64,000 nucleotides of DNA from Spirodela intermedia (GCA_902729315.2 LR746274.1:7499037-7563036); one strand, 5' to 3'. Shown: positions 10,573 to 23,289, numbered from the stretch's first letter. Notes: generated by a model not told the origin, from the sequence alone. Translations and numbers: made by a program.

Positions 10573-11168
10573 CCTCAGCTTCCTCGGGGAAGACGATGCC
10601 GGGAGAAAAGAGGATGGAGAGGTGGAGGGAGAAGAGGAGGAAGAGATATAGGGAGAAGAGGAGAGTTTGAACGTTGGCGGGCTGGGCCCTGGCGGGAACT
10701 CAACTGTAGAGCAGGGCAGTTGCGGGCGTGCGGGGTATCCAAATGCCGCGGAGCGGCAAGCTTGTGCAGCGGACTTTCCGGAAGGATCTTCGTCGCATCC
10801 ACCTGACACGTGGGACGCAGGGATGCACTCCCGCCCCGACCACACCCGAAAGGAACTAACAGGTTGTTTATCCCAGAGTGAGCGGGGAAGAGAGAGAGAG
10901 AGTCGTACAGAGGGATTTCTAACGTTAGTGTAAGGTAATAGCCGTCGGTGCGTGACATGCACGTGATGAGTTGTGTGTGTGTGGGTTTTTAAATTTGGCT
11001 GTTTCAATTTGTATCTCAATTATTATTCATTACTTAATGAATATTGAGTACATAATTTCTTATACCTTATCGCCAAAACAATATTTTGTATTATTTCTTA
11101 CTACAGTGCTTTACGTGTTGGATGTTATAAGTCAGCTCACTTCTTACCAAGATCTAAAATAAAAAAAT
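10573..11168 (-). promoter_or_regulatory. 5' flank of the LARP1-type gene with a G-box
   Basis: Upstream of the ATG on the minus strand lies a leader-like stretch rich in GA/CT runs, then GC-rich DNA up to about 10960 where a palindromic CACGTG (10960-10965) occurs, followed by a TG repeat and AT-rich DNA. This is the layout of a plant promoter and 5' UTR, but no TATA box is convincing. In unit B the CACGTG has become CATGTG. Confidence 0.4.
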
Positions 11169-12111
11169 CTAAAGCAACACAAGTAGAAATAATTAAAATA
11201 TCTCTATTGAGGGTAGAGAAGATGTCTTGAATGTTAGTAGATACACTAAATACACACCTGATTATTATAAATAATAATTTTAGTATTTGGTTAAAATATT
11301 ATTGTAGAGATATGTTTTATACATTATACTACCTTGTGAGATAAATTTTATCCACTATAGTAGAAGGCTTTATATTGTGTACTCTTAATGTGATACTCTT
11401 GTTATTTTTAGCAATGCCATTTTGAAAAAAATTGCTTGAATATAGTGTGTGTAATATATATATATGTATATATTTGCAAAAAAAATTCAAGTTTGGATTG
11501 TAATTTCTTATGAAGGAAATAAATGCAAAAAAGTTAATGAAGTATAATTAGGTGTTTTCCAAGTGTTTTATATGAACATCTCTAGACATATTTATTCATA
11601 TGTAGTCCTCAAATATTGAATATTTTTATTTAGTTAACCTTTATTTCTTGTTATCATACATATGAAGAAACAATGTATAAGGCTATAAAATAGATAAAAT
11701 GAAGCTAAGGAGAGAACAATAGTGCAGGAAAAGACACGCTTCATGTGACTTGAACCCACCAATGACTAATTAGAAGTCAGATGCCTACATTAAAAAACTA
11801 TAATGGAAGACTAACATAACCACAAGGGGAAAGAATTATAGCTTATAATAGAAAAGACAAACATAAGAACATATAAGAAGTGAATGAATTAAACTCAACA
11901 ATGCACCAACCAAATTTTAACATCATTCACAAAAAGACTATAAATACACATAATTACCATAAAATCTATTATCAGAAACTAGACTATAGTGAAGATATAT
12001 GGAGATTACTATTCAAATATTAGAAAATAATTATGATAGAAGTTAATGCAGTCTAAGAGAAGCCTCTAAATCCTAAAGGGACTATAAAGCCTAAACTGAG
12101 TCTGGTGGGGT
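11169..12111. other. AT-rich DNA, no protein gene
   Basis: This stretch has no coding frame or recognised repeat apart from a tRNA-like fragment. It ends where an LTR fragment begins at 12112. It recurs in unit B with over 95 percent identity by eye. Confidence 0.5.
11733..11800 (-). pseudogene. tRNA-Arg(UCU)-like fragment
   Basis: The minus strand reads GGCATCTGACTTCTAATTAG, then a variable stretch and GGTGGGTTCAAGTC, then a run of four T. This resembles the anticodon arm with TCT (11774-11772), the T arm and a Pol III terminator of a tRNA-Arg. The anticodon and T stems have mismatches, and neither a 5' acceptor strand nor a proper D arm can be found, so it is a pseudogene or tRNA-derived piece. 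The unit B copy is at 33884-33950. Confidence 0.45.
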
Positions 12112-12208
12112 TTATAAGTCTTTATTATCATGAGTTAATAATTAGTAAATAATATAGTTTTAGCCTTAACTCATGATAAATAGACTTATATTTGTGTTAA
12201 AGTGTGAA
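12112..12208 (+). repeat. 5' LTR stub fused to gag
   Basis: Only the first about 97 bp of a plus-strand LTR remain (from TTATAAGTC). They are joined directly to the middle of gag within the microhomology AAA at 12207-12209. The rest of the 5' LTR, the primer site and the gag N-terminal half are deleted. Unit B has the same junction at 34263. Confidence 0.85.
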
Positions 12209-13830
12209 ATTCTTATAATTCTAATTAGAGGAGTATTTTTTCATGGAGAGACCCAAATAATATTCAAAATCTAGAAGCACTTAGACCTAATTCAAACTCT
12301 GAATTTCATCTAAAATAAAAAAACAGATTTCAAAAAAATCAGCCCTCTCAAACCCAATCTGATATTATGGAAATGATGTAACAAATGAGTCAAATGATGT
12401 AACAAATTATGAATCAAATGATGCTGCAACATAAACAAATTATAGAGGCTCTTGGGAATAAGAGAGAAGAGGGACAACTACCTAGCCAGCCCCTAGAAAA
12501 TCTAGGGAACTATCCAACAATAGGATTTCAATGAGGGGAGTCTAGTAGCATGAATCTAGGAAAAACCCACGAAATGAAAATGTTAAAATAGTGAATGTAT
12601 TAAGAAGTGATAAGATCTTACTTGATCTTTTCCCCAAACATTAGAAGAAAAGGAAAAGATAGACAGCCCAAAACAAAATCAAATAGGAGTAGAAGAAGAT
12701 TTTATAGATTCTACCAAGGAAATTTCGAAAGAGAGGACAACCGTTCCATTTCCTATAGCTCTAGAGCCTAGACAAAGAAAGAAAAAGGAACACAATGAAG
12801 AAATAAAGAAAATTTTACAAGATATGTAAATTAATCTTCCTTTACTCACTACCATTAAACATATTCCTAAAAGTGTTAAAGTTTTGAAAGAAATGTATAC
12901 ACCAAAAAGAACACCTAGAGTAGAAAAATTATCTATACATACTAGTGCTTTATTATTAAATCAATTACCATATAAATTGAGGGATATGGGTGCCCTTTTA
13001 ATTTTGTGTGGTATTGGTGGATCCATTTTTCGAAATACATTACTTGACACTAATGCTAGTATTAATTTATTACCTCCAAGTATTTGTGATAAATTTAATA
13101 TTACTAATCTTAAACCTTCTATTATTACCTTACAATTTGTTGATAGATCCATAAAACATCCTAAAAATATTTTAGAAAATATGATAGTGACAATTAAAGG
13201 GTGTAAATTTCCAATTGTTTTTGTAGTGCTGGAAATGGATTTTAATAGATAGTTTTATGATACACCAATCATCCTATGAAGATCATTTTTGCATACAACA
13301 AAGATGAATATTGATTTTCTCATAGGTATTATGAAAATTTGATATGGAGATCAATCAGTAGAAATTAAAATTTTTGAGGTAGCAAATGATCTTAAGAAAT
13401 CCCAAGTATATGATTAACATACCATAGATCTTCTAGATGATTTTCATGATCCAGATGTTATTGATGACTATGTGCTGGAAGAATTAGAGGAAGTAGAGAA
13501 TATAAATTTGAGAGAAAAGAAAGAGGAAGATCATCTGAATTTAGAGTTGAAACCTCTTCCCTCTAGTTTAAAATATATGTTTTTGGAGGAAAATAATTCA
13601 TTTCTTATTATTATTGTAGTTGATTTGAGTGATGAATAGGAAGAAGAATGATTAGATGTACTTTGAAAAAATAAGAAGGCTATTGAGTGAAAAATGAATG
13701 ATCTAAGAGGCATTGATATGAGTGTATGCATGTATAATATATATCTAAAGGAGGGGGCTAGGACTAGCAGGGAACCACAATGAAGATTAAATCCTAACAT
13801 GATGGAAATTGTAAAAAAAGAAATTTTAAA
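12207..13830 (+). pseudogene. gag C-terminus and protease of a decayed Ty3 element
   Basis: This aligns with the intact polyprotein from its [11 protein letters not shown] region onward: Met/Gln-rich tract near 12370, basic linker near 12770, and an open protease-like stretch at 12884-13252. The protease active-site triad reads DTN instead of DTG (LLDTNASINLL), a change shared with unit B. Stops follow within the downstream linker, mostly Trp, Gln and Arg codons turned to stops. The element cannot be functional. Confidence 0.88.
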
Positions 13831-15030
13831 GTAGTTGGTTGTTGATATTATTTATCCTATTTCAACTAGAAAATGGCTTAGTCCTATACAAATGGTGCCA
13901 AAAAAAATCAGGGATCACGTTTATAAAAAACAAAAATGGGGATGAAATACAAACAAGATTAACTAACACTTGGAGGGTTTGCATTGATTATAGAAAATTA
14001 AATTCAGTTCCTAGAAAGGATCATTTTCCCCTACCATTTACTAATCAAATTCTAGAAAAATTAGTTGAAAAAAACTTTTTTTGTTGTCTAGATGGATACT
14101 CTAGTTATAATCAAATTTATATAAACCCTTTAGATCAAGAAAAAATAACTTTCACTTGTCCATTTGGTACTTTTACTTTTAAATGCATGCCTTTTGGTCT
14201 GTGTAATTATCTAGCCACATTTCAAAGATGTATGTTGTCTATTTTTTCTGATATGACAAGAAAATATATGGAAATTTTTGTGGACGATTTTTCTATTTTT
14301 GGTGAATCATTTGATGAATGTTTAAATCATTTATAGCATGTACTTGAGAAATGTATAGAGAAAAAATTAGTTTTGAGTTGGGAGAAATCACATTTTATGG
14401 TTAGAGAGGGAGTTGTGTTGAGTCATATTGTGAGTGAAAATAGTTTAGAGGTGGATAGAGCAAAAATTGATATTATATCTAAAATGAAACCTCCAAATTC
14501 AGTAAAACAGATTAGATCTTTCTTGGGTCATGTAGGTTATTATAGAAAATTTATTCAAGATTTTTCAAAATTTTCTAAACCTCTCACCATGTTATTATCT
14601 AAAGATGTGCCTTTTAATTTTGATGAGAAATGTTTTGAGTCTTGTTCTGAAATAAAAAGATTACTTATTGAGACACTCATTTTACAAGCCCTTGATTGGT
14701 CCTTTCCCCTTGAAATAATGTGTGATGCATTGAATTATGTAGTGGGGACCGTTCTAGGACAAACAAAAGAGTCAAAACCCATAGTAATTTCATATGCTAG
14801 TAAAACTATATCTAATGCTCAATTAAATTGTACCACGATTGGAAAAGAGTCGTTTGTTGTAATATTTTTATTAGAAAGGTTTAAATCATATATTTTGGGA
14901 CCTAAAACTATTATTTATACTGATCACGTAGTATTAAAATATTTTTTAAATAAGAAAGATGCAAAGCCATGTTTATTAAGATGTATTTATTGTTGTAAGA
15001 ATTTGACTTAGAAATAAAAGATAAAAAAGG
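13831..15030 (+). pseudogene. reverse transcriptase and RNase H relic
   Basis: Open stretches at 13839-14336 and 14373-15011 carry [11 protein letters not shown], the FG.CMPFGLCN block and FVDDFSIF (the catalytic block, intact FMDD in the young copy), then the connection domain and RNase H core (IMCDALNYVVGTVLGQ). The two are separated by a Gln-to-stop change near 14335. A frame change near 15000 ends the RNase H part. In unit B a one-base deletion near 36228 additionally breaks the reverse transcriptase. Confidence 0.9.
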
Positions 15031-16442
15031 TTTCGAGAATGTTGTTTGCTGACCATCTTTCTAGATTAAGTGATACAAGAATAAATGTAGAACCTTTACA
15101 AGACACATTTCTAGATGAACAATTGATGGCAGCTCAACATCAACCATCACCATGGTATGCACATATTGTTAATTTTCTGATTTCTAGAAAAATTCTAGAA
15201 TAGTGAGATAAGAACATAAAACATCATTTCTTCTCTAAGATTAGAAATTATTTTTGGCATGATCTTGATTTATATTAGTTGGGCAATGATCAAATTTTAA
15301 GGAGATGTGTTCTTGAAGAAGAATATCATAACATTATTAACATGTGCCATTCATCTAACTAAGGAGGACATTTCTTTGGACGAAAAAAAGTTGCAAAAAA
15401 AATTCGGTGTAGTTTTTATTAGCCTACAATCATTAGAGATTCTATAGAATTTAGTAGAACACATATTTCATGTCAATATATAGGTAACATGAGTAAGAAA
15501 ATATGAAATACCCATGAGTAATATGTTAGTAGTCGAAATTTTTCATGTTCAGGGAATAGATTTCATGGGTCCCTTCCCATCAGCTGAAAAATATGAATAT
15601 ATTTTGCTTGCTGTTGATTATGTGTCGAAGTGGGTGGAAGCTATTCCTACTAGAACTAATGATCATAAAATCGTGATGAAATTTGTGTAGGAAAATATTT
15701 TTTGAGATTTGGATTTCTTAGAGTGATTATTAGTGACAAAGGAACACATTTTACAGATAAACATTTTAGGGAACTATTGAAAGAGAATGGAGTGCACCAT
15801 AGAGTAGCCACTCTATATCATCCCCAGAAAAATGGGCAAATTGAAGTAGCAAATAGGGAAATTCAAAGAATTTTGAGAAAAATAGTTAGACTAAATAGGA
15901 AAGATTGACCCACGAAATTACAAGATGTATTATGGGCCTATAGAATAGCTTGTAAAAATCACATAGGTATGTCCCCATTTCGTCTTATTTTTAGAAAGCC
16001 ATGTCATCTTCTTGTGGAAATAGAACATAAAGCATTATGGGCTATAAAAACTTTATGTATGGATGAAAAATCAGTTGGAGGGCATAAAATTTTTCAGCTA
16101 CATGAACTAGAGGAGTTGAGGAATGAAGCTTATGAAAATCATAAAATATATAAAGAAAAAACTAAAACTTTTCATTATAAATACATTAGCAGAACTTTTT
16201 TTGATGTTGGACAAAAAGTGTGGTTATATGATTCTAGGCTGAAATTATTTCTAAGAAAATTAAAATAAAAATAGATAGGCCCTTATATGATGCAAGAGAC
16301 ATATGATCATGGAGTTATAATGATTAAAGATCCTAAAAGTGATCATAACTTTAAGGTAAATGGACAGCAGCTTAAACATTATATAGAACACGAATGCCTT
16401 GCAAATAAAGAAATTTTATTATAAAAAGAAATTCAAGAGTAA
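15031..16442 (+). pseudogene. integrase relic
   Basis: The zinc-binding and catalytic core regions are recognisable: [10 protein letters not shown] near 15555, the second Asp block VIISDKGTHF near 15725, the Glu block QIEVANRE near 15840, and the C-terminal part with [12 protein letters not shown] near 16220. Numerous stops and a frameshift near 15500 break the frame. The stop matching the end of the intact polyprotein is at 16440-16442. Confidence 0.88.
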
Positions 16443-18031
16443 GATTAAGGTATCCAGCTGGAGACATTAAATTCACACTACATGAGAGGCAATCCATGGT
16501 TTTTATTTCATTTTGTTTGATTTTCTTAAGCTCTATTTTTCTTAGAATTTCACAATACTTGTTTTTGTATTTGTTTTTCTCAAAAGAGTACAAGAGGAGT
16601 GTAAGATGAAGTGAAAATTAAAAATGAGGTTGAGGTGATATCTTTCTGAGCTTTATCATTTATGACAACATTTTTAATGCTTAACTTTGCATATATGTAT
16701 GTTTTACTTGAAAATTATATTTTTTGCATATTCTATTTCGATTTTTTTGTGTCATTGAGGACAATGTCATTTTTAAGTTGGGAGGTAAAGTATTAATTAT
16801 TAATTTATGTTGTAGGATGATTAAGAATATGTGTTTGCATTTTATTTTTATTTTTTCATGCTCACTTAGAACAGCAACTAAAAAAAAGAAAAATATAAGA
16901 AAATTTTAAAAAACTACAACATCTATTTTCAGGTTTTTTATCAAGAACAATAGACTATCAAAAATAGCAGACAAAAAGTAGCTCGAAATTTGAAATTCTA
17001 GAGACCCTTTTCTCACATTTCAATACCCTAGATGTATATTACTAAAATTCGAAATTACAATTATAAAGAAGAAAGTTTTGATTTATTTTTGACAAATTTA
17101 CTGTTGCTAAAAACAGAACTGATAATAGAAAATAGAATTGTCATAACTATCAAATTTATAAATTTCTTACATCATATTGTATACATGAAAAATTAAATCA
17201 ATTAAATTAATTGATACCAAAAGATACTAGGAAGATTATTATTGAGTCAAAAGAATGATCTAGTAATATGAAATGTTAGAATACTCCTTGAATACATGAT
17301 AGATAACATGAATTTGATTTTACAAATTTTCACTTTATGATCTTGATGTGAAAATTTGATTGATCATTTCAATTTAATGGAGATTTTTGCATCCTAATCT
17401 ATAGGACTTGTGAGGAAAAATCACTTAGTTCAAAGAAGAAAAAAAAGAGAGACAGCAATATGGAAAATCTAGAAATGAAGAGTACACATAGAGGGTGTGA
17501 GACATTATTCTCATTGTCAAAATCGTGCATAGAAAAACACTTGCTGCAAAATAAGTGGATAAAGTGAAAGCCCTAAAAATGAAGAGTACACATGATGTGA
17601 GACATCATTCTTATTGTCGAAATTTATTTACAAAAAAAGCTACTTATCCACTATATATAAAAAAAAGAAGGAAGAAATATAGTACACACTTCAAAAATCT
17701 AGCGATGAAAAAAGGGAAATGTAGGATCAATATTATTCTTGGATGAGTATTGATAATTTGAACATCTTGTAAATATATCTATGAGTGAAGAAGTGATAAA
17801 GATGAGAATAGAAGAAGTGAAGTCTAAATTGTTATTCCAATGAGTGCTTAAATATTTAATTACTTGACATCATTCTTAAATACTTGATATAAGAATCCAA
17901 AGTGTCTAAAGGTGTATCATTTTCAATTGTATTTTCTTTTTATACATTCAAATATGATGTTTCAGATTGGTAAATTTTTATTTTCGTAATTCCATTGCTA
18001 AGGGACTAACAATGATTTAAGTTGTGGGGTG
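16443..18031 (+). repeat. element 3' UTR with polypurine tract
   Basis: This non-coding 1.6 kb is colinear with 54907-56516 of the intact element. It contains the post-stop hairpin, a decayed internal polypurine-like tract near 16780, two copies of an about 100-bp block beginning GAGTACACAT (near 17482 and 17582), and the terminal tract TTTAAGTTGTGGGGTG at 18016-18031. Confidence 0.85.
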
Positions 18032-18632
18032 TGATTTCAGTTAACTCATGATAAATAGACTTATATTTGTGTTAAAGTGTGAAACGGGGTTTTCAGTTGA
18101 TTAATGTGAATTTTTGGGTAATTATGTGATTTTATATGAATTTATATGATATTTACAGTTTTACTTTTGAGATAAATGAGGAAAAGAAAGTAAAAATAAA
18201 AATATAGCAAAATGGGGGGTACCCACTAATAAGTCTTCATTATCATGAGTTAATAATTAGTAAATAATATAGTTTTAGCCTTAACTCATGATAAATAGAC
18301 TTATATCTGTGTTATAATGTGAAAAATGGTTTTTAGTTAATTAATGTGAATTTTTGGGTAATTATGTAATTTTACACAAATTTATATGAGTTTCACAGTC
18401 TTAATTTAAAGATAAATGAAGAAAAAGAAATAAAAAATAAAAATAAGATAAAATGGGGGGGACCCGCCCACCAGCTAGGCTTGTAAGTAGGTTGGAAGCA
18501 TAGTGAAGGAGTAGCCACGAGTAAGGGCTCGAGTGGCTTGGACCAATAGAGGCATGTGTGTGTCACTCTCTTTCCACGTCACTAATGACCAGCGAGCTAT
18601 GGGGTAAGGAGTGGTCGTACACATGAGAGAAG
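18032..18632 (+). repeat. 5' part of the 3' LTR, tandem 5' module
   Basis: The LTR start TGATTTCAG follows the polypurine tract. The 5' module is duplicated (second start at about 18228) as in the LTR at 3046. About 400 bp after the second start the LTR breaks off at 18632 and an inverted LTR begins. Confidence 0.85.
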
Positions 18633-20769
18633 TGACATGAGTCAATCATTGTATATTAAACCACACAAATTTAAAATTTATAAAACTAGAAAATACAATT
18701 TTTTACATATTTAGAAGTATTTTTGAACAAATATATCAATTCTAATTCAATAAAACTTCCAAAAAATAGCAGTAATTTTCCAAGTCAATCACAAAGATGT
18801 AATATAATATCTGGTAATTATTCAGAATTTTTTTCAAATAATACTATTTTTTTTGAATTTTATATTAGGAAGAAAAAAGAAAATATATTTAAAATTTATG
18901 AAAAAAGGAAATAAGGGTGCAGACATCAAGATGACCTTAGTGCCCAACGAACACAAATCAGGTGGAAATAGAAGTTCACCCAACGATTCTTACGTAAGTG
19001 ATTATAGATAATTTAATTGATCAAATTAAGATCTGTAAAAGTCGAAAGAATCGTAATGAAATGAAGTATATGTTGGTAAATTTAAAATCAATAATTTATC
19101 ACTAAATGTAACAAAAATTAAGTTGAAAGCAAGAAAATAGAGTTCCGACATCGCAATAGTGATACTTCGGTGATGCACCAAAATCTTGAGCGTTCGAGAG
19201 GATTGTTGTGCCATGTCCACAGCCTTGAAGGCTCTCCTTGGACAAAGATAATGTGGGCAATCTCTAGATCTCCTTGCAAAGTCTAGAGATTAATGAAATA
19301 GGTCGTCAAATCATCTCCGGTGGCTGTCACCCTGTGGAGCGGAAAAAACTGTGACTTTGCGGCTCTCTGGCGATTGTCACCTGATGGAGAGGAGCTGAAT
19401 GGAGGTGGGGCGTGTATTAGGGAGCTTCATCCTCAGGTCTGTGCAGTAAGAGGAGGCTCTTCATTGCATCTGGTATGTTCTTAGGAGGTGGCGACTCATC
19501 TTCAAGCAAATTGTTCTCTTCTTGATGACGGCTTGTTCATCGATCAATCGAAGATGATTTACTCGATGGATTTGCAATCCTTTTATCGCAAATCTTTCAG
19601 CAATTTTAGTAACAATGCTTCACAAATCATGTTGACAAGACTTTTGCCGATGATCTAGGGATTCTTGTTGCTTAATCCTTCATCGGCGATCTGCAGGAAA
19701 GTTGCGATAATCAGATCGTTGGGGAAGGATTAAGCAATGAGAATTACTGGATCATCAGCGAAAATCTCGTCAACAAGATTTGTGGAGCATTGCTACTAAA
19801 ATTATTGAACGATTCGCAGTAAAAGGATTGCGAATCCATCGAGTAAATCATCTCCAATTGATCAATGAACAAGCCGTCATCAGGAAGAGGATGATTCATT
19901 AGGAGACGAGTCGCCACCTCTTGAGAGCATACTGGATGCGATGAAGAGCCTCCTCTTGCTGTGCGGACCTAAAGATGAAGCTCCTTGACATGCACCCTAC
20001 CTCCATCCAGCTCCTCTTTGTCGAGTGACAACCATCGGAGAGCCGCAAAGTCGCCGTTTTTCCACTCCACTAGGTGATAGCTACCGAAGATGACTCAACG
20101 ACCCATTTCATTAATCTCTAGACTTCGCAAAAAGATCTAGAGATTGCCCACGTCGTCTTTGTTCAAGAAGAGCCTTCGAGGCTGTGGGCACTACACGATG
20201 ATCCTCCCAAATGCTTAGGATTCTAGTGCATCGTTGACACATCGTCGTCGTGATGCCAGAACTCTCTTTTCTTGCTTTCAACTTACTTTACGCTTCATTT
20301 AGTGATAATTTTTGTGATTTTAATTTACTAAAATATACTTTGTTCTATTACAATTCTTTCAGCTTTAATAGATCTTAATTTAATTAATTAAATCATCTAT
20401 AATCGCTTACGTAATAATCGCTAGGCAGAACTCTATTTCCACCCGATTCATGTTCACTGGGTGCTCACATCATCCTAACGTCCGCATCCATATTTCCCTT
20501 TTTTATGAATTCTAAATATATTTCCTTTTCATTTCTTAGTATAAAATTCAAAGAAACTTGTATTCATTGAGAAAATTCTGAATAATTACCAGATATTATA
20601 TTACATCCTTGTGATTGACTTGGAAAATTACCGCTATTTTTGGAAGTTTTATTAAATTATAATTGGTATATTTATTTAGAAATACTTCTAAATATCCAAA
20701 AAATTATATTTTTTAGTTTTATAAATTTTAGATTTACGTGATTTAATATACAACGACTAAGTCATGTCA
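18633..20769. repeat. 2.1-kb palindrome of two opposed LTR arms
   Basis: From 18633 (TGACATGAGTC, the inverted LTR end) to about 19703 runs the distal 1.07 kb of an LTR on the minus strand. From about 19704 to 20769 (ending TCATGTCA) the same distal part runs on the plus strand. The arms meet within about 25 bp of asymmetry near a CAGATCG sequence. The plus arm completes the LTR begun at 18032, lacking about 180 bp at the junction. An identical arrangement occupies 40802-42938 in unit B, also 2137 bp long, so the structure predates the tandem duplication. Confidence 0.88.
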
Positions 20770-21310
20770 GGTCACTAGAATTTCAAATTTTGGGCTATTT
20801 TTGTCTACTATTTTTGATAGTTTGTTGTTCCTAATAGAAGACCTGAAAATAGATGTTGTAGTTTTTCTAAATTTTATTTTATTTTAGTTGTAGTTCTAAG
20901 TCGAATAAAATCCAAACACATGTTCTTAATCGTCCTACAGTATAAATTAATAATTAATACTTCACTACCTAACTTAAAAATGATATTGTCCTTAATGACA
21001 CAGAAAAATCGAAATAAAATACACAAAAAATATAATTTTCAAGTGAAGTATGCATACGTGCAAAGTTAAGTATTAAAAGTATTGTAATAAATGATAAAGC
21101 TCAGAAATACATCACCTCAAACTTATTTTTAATTTTCCACTTCATCTTACACTCCTCATGCACTTTTTCGAAAAAACAAATACAAAAACAAGTACTACAA
21201 AATTCTATGAAAAATAGAGCTTAAAAGAAATCAAATAGAATGAAATAAAAACCATGGGTTGCCTCCCATGCAATGCTGAATTTAATGTCTTCAGGTAGAC
21301 AGCTCTTAGA
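20770..21310 (-). repeat. 3' UTR of the minus-strand pol-less element, truncated
   Basis: The reverse complement matches the 3' UTR of the intact element from the post-stop hairpin (near 21265) to the GAAATTCTAG block at 20770, where the plus-strand LTR arm takes over. The last about 1 kb of 3' UTR and the element's own 3' LTR are missing. Confidence 0.8.
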
Positions 21311-22192
21311 TCATATAAGATGATCTATGGCCATCAAAATATATTTGTATCCCAAGGTAAGTTTCATGATATTCTTTTTTAGATTTTGCATAAATTCATA
21401 TACTTCATATATATACCTTGACATACTTTCAGCCAAAACAAAATGAAAATTAACAAAATTTTCCCAAAAATAATATTTCCATTTTGAAATTAATCTTTCC
21501 TCATTTCTATCTTATTTTGTAAGGCTTTCATTCATTAATAAATACTTTTTATTAATAGACCATAAAATGTGATTAGGCCATATAATTTTTAAATTAGCTC
21601 TTACCTAATCTAGAATTTTTTCATCTAAATTGATATCTCTAATTCTTTCACTCACCCATTTTTTAATGTGTTCTTTTATCTGCATAATCTTCCTCTGCTC
21701 CATTTTATCTTCCATACATAATTGTTCAATTTGTGAGGAGTGAAATATTTCAAGCTAAGAAATAATTCTAATGGATTGTGGGTTTTGAAGAATGGAAGGA
21801 TTGTCTTCTTTAATCTCAGATGTAATAAATTCAGTAAAATTCAAATTTTCTCCTCTAAAATTATCTCTATATTCATATTGATTATTTTCATTTCTCCTCC
21901 AAAATTGTCTTCTTTAATCTAGCTTTTCATTTCTCAACTCATCAAATTCTTCATCTTCTCAAGAGCTATCTTTTAATTTTGATATATGATATACATCATC
22001 ATCCTCACTATCAACATCCATGGCTGCAAAATTATAATTAGATTTATTAATTTTGTCTCCTACATCTCTCAAATAAACTGATTTTTCCTCACTTGAAAGA
22101 TGTTTTTCTTCATTTTTGTCCTAACTCGCTTCTACTAAAATTTGGATGATTTTTCCATGAGCAGCTGTTATTTCTTCATCACTATCAACTAA
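21311..22192 (-). pseudogene. accessory ORF relic, minus-strand element
   Basis: On the minus strand this encodes the same non-pol protein as 6462-7465, in better condition in its C-terminal half. Visible parts are DEEITAAHGKIIQILVEAS, LRDVGDKINKSN, MDVDSEDDDVYHIS, DEEFDELRNEKLD, LEIFHSSQIEQLCMEDK, IMQIKEHIKKWVSERI, then NESLTK and a C-terminus MAIDHLI with stop at 21313-21311. Only a handful of stops interrupt it. The upstream junction with gag at about 22193 is a deletion that removes the acidic N-terminus and the C-terminal part of gag. Function is unknown. Confidence 0.65.
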
Positions 22193-23289
22193 TTTGAATA
22201 TTATTTGGGTTTCTCTACGAAAAATTATTCCACCAATTAGGATTATAAGAATTAGAAAAATATTTTCTATTTTTTACTAAAATCGTGGGGTACTTGCACT
22301 TGTTCTTGCCTATAATGATATTGAAATTCGAAATGATCAATTTCACCATACATAGGACATGTACTATTTGAATTAAATTGAGGGTTAAGAGGCTTTCTAA
22401 TATTTTTAATAAGTAAATAAAGTTTTTCTAATCTTTGATTAATCTAATTAACCTCATTTCTAAATTTAGAATCATCATCATGATGCAATTTATGAATTCC
22501 TCTCTTCTTATCCCTATCATGTAATTCAAAAGAGGCTTGATCTCTAGAATTTTCACTTAAATTTTCATAAAGACTATAAATCTCATCAGGAGTTTTTTCC
22601 ATAAAAGCTCCTCCACATATAGAATCAACCATATTTCTATGTTATTCTAATAATCCATCATAAAAGATTCTATTGAGTTGTCACTTGGGTATAGCATGAT
22701 GATGACACTTTCTAAATAAATCTTTGAATGTTTCCCATGTTTCATGTAAAGTTTCTCCTGGTCTTTGAAAAAAACTTCATATATATTTTCTCATATTTTT
22801 GAGTTTTACCTAAAGGATAAATTTTTTGAAGAAAAGCCTATTCTATGTCTTTCCAGCTAGTTAATTCTCTATCTAATGTGGATAGCCAATAACTAGCTTT
22901 GTCTCTTAGTGTATGAGGGAATAATTTCATTTTAATAATTTTCGGTGTGACTTGAGGAAGATTAACTAACTCACAAACCATATGAAATTTTTCTAAGTGC
23001 TGATGAGGTTCCTCCAAAGGTAATCCATAAAAATTAGGGAGCATTTGAAAAATTCTTGGATTTATTGGATGCTCTTTGAAATGATAGGTAGTAATAGGAC
23101 TCTAATATTGGATGCTCTTTGAAATGAATTAGGGATATAATAAATTTTCATGGCCATAGGATTGTTCTCAATTTGACTTGTACTTCCTTCAAGATCCATC
23201 AAAATTAACTTTTCGTTCGGATTTTTAGTTTTGAATGAAATCAGGAAAGGATTTTCTAGCATTGGATGCAAGGATCTTCTACCATGCAT
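22193..23289 (-). pseudogene. gag relic, minus-strand pol-less element
   Basis: The gag relic starts at the ATG at 23289-23287 (the first codons read Met-His-Gly-Arg-Arg, as in the intact element) and runs leftward through [14 protein letters not shown] (22838-23044), the KKRGIHKLHHDDD block near 22490, and the CPMYGE finger-like region near 22350, to the WRNNFS region at about 22240. Stops and frameshifts are fewer than in the plus-strand pol-less copies, so it is younger than those. A short duplication near 23070-23110 repeats the RASNIRV coding stretch. Confidence 0.83.

Noticed and set aside
9364-10806. 480-codon plus-strand frame across the GC-rich segment
   Set aside because: It is antisense to the LARP1-type exons, including their introns. 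High GC makes chance open frames long, and it has no domain and is Arg/Ser-rich noise.
10246-11019. 257-codon minus-strand frame as a single-exon gene
   Set aside because: Its first part is leader and promoter, and its last part reads into an intron. The La motif only continues after splicing at 10310, so the spliced model is preferred.
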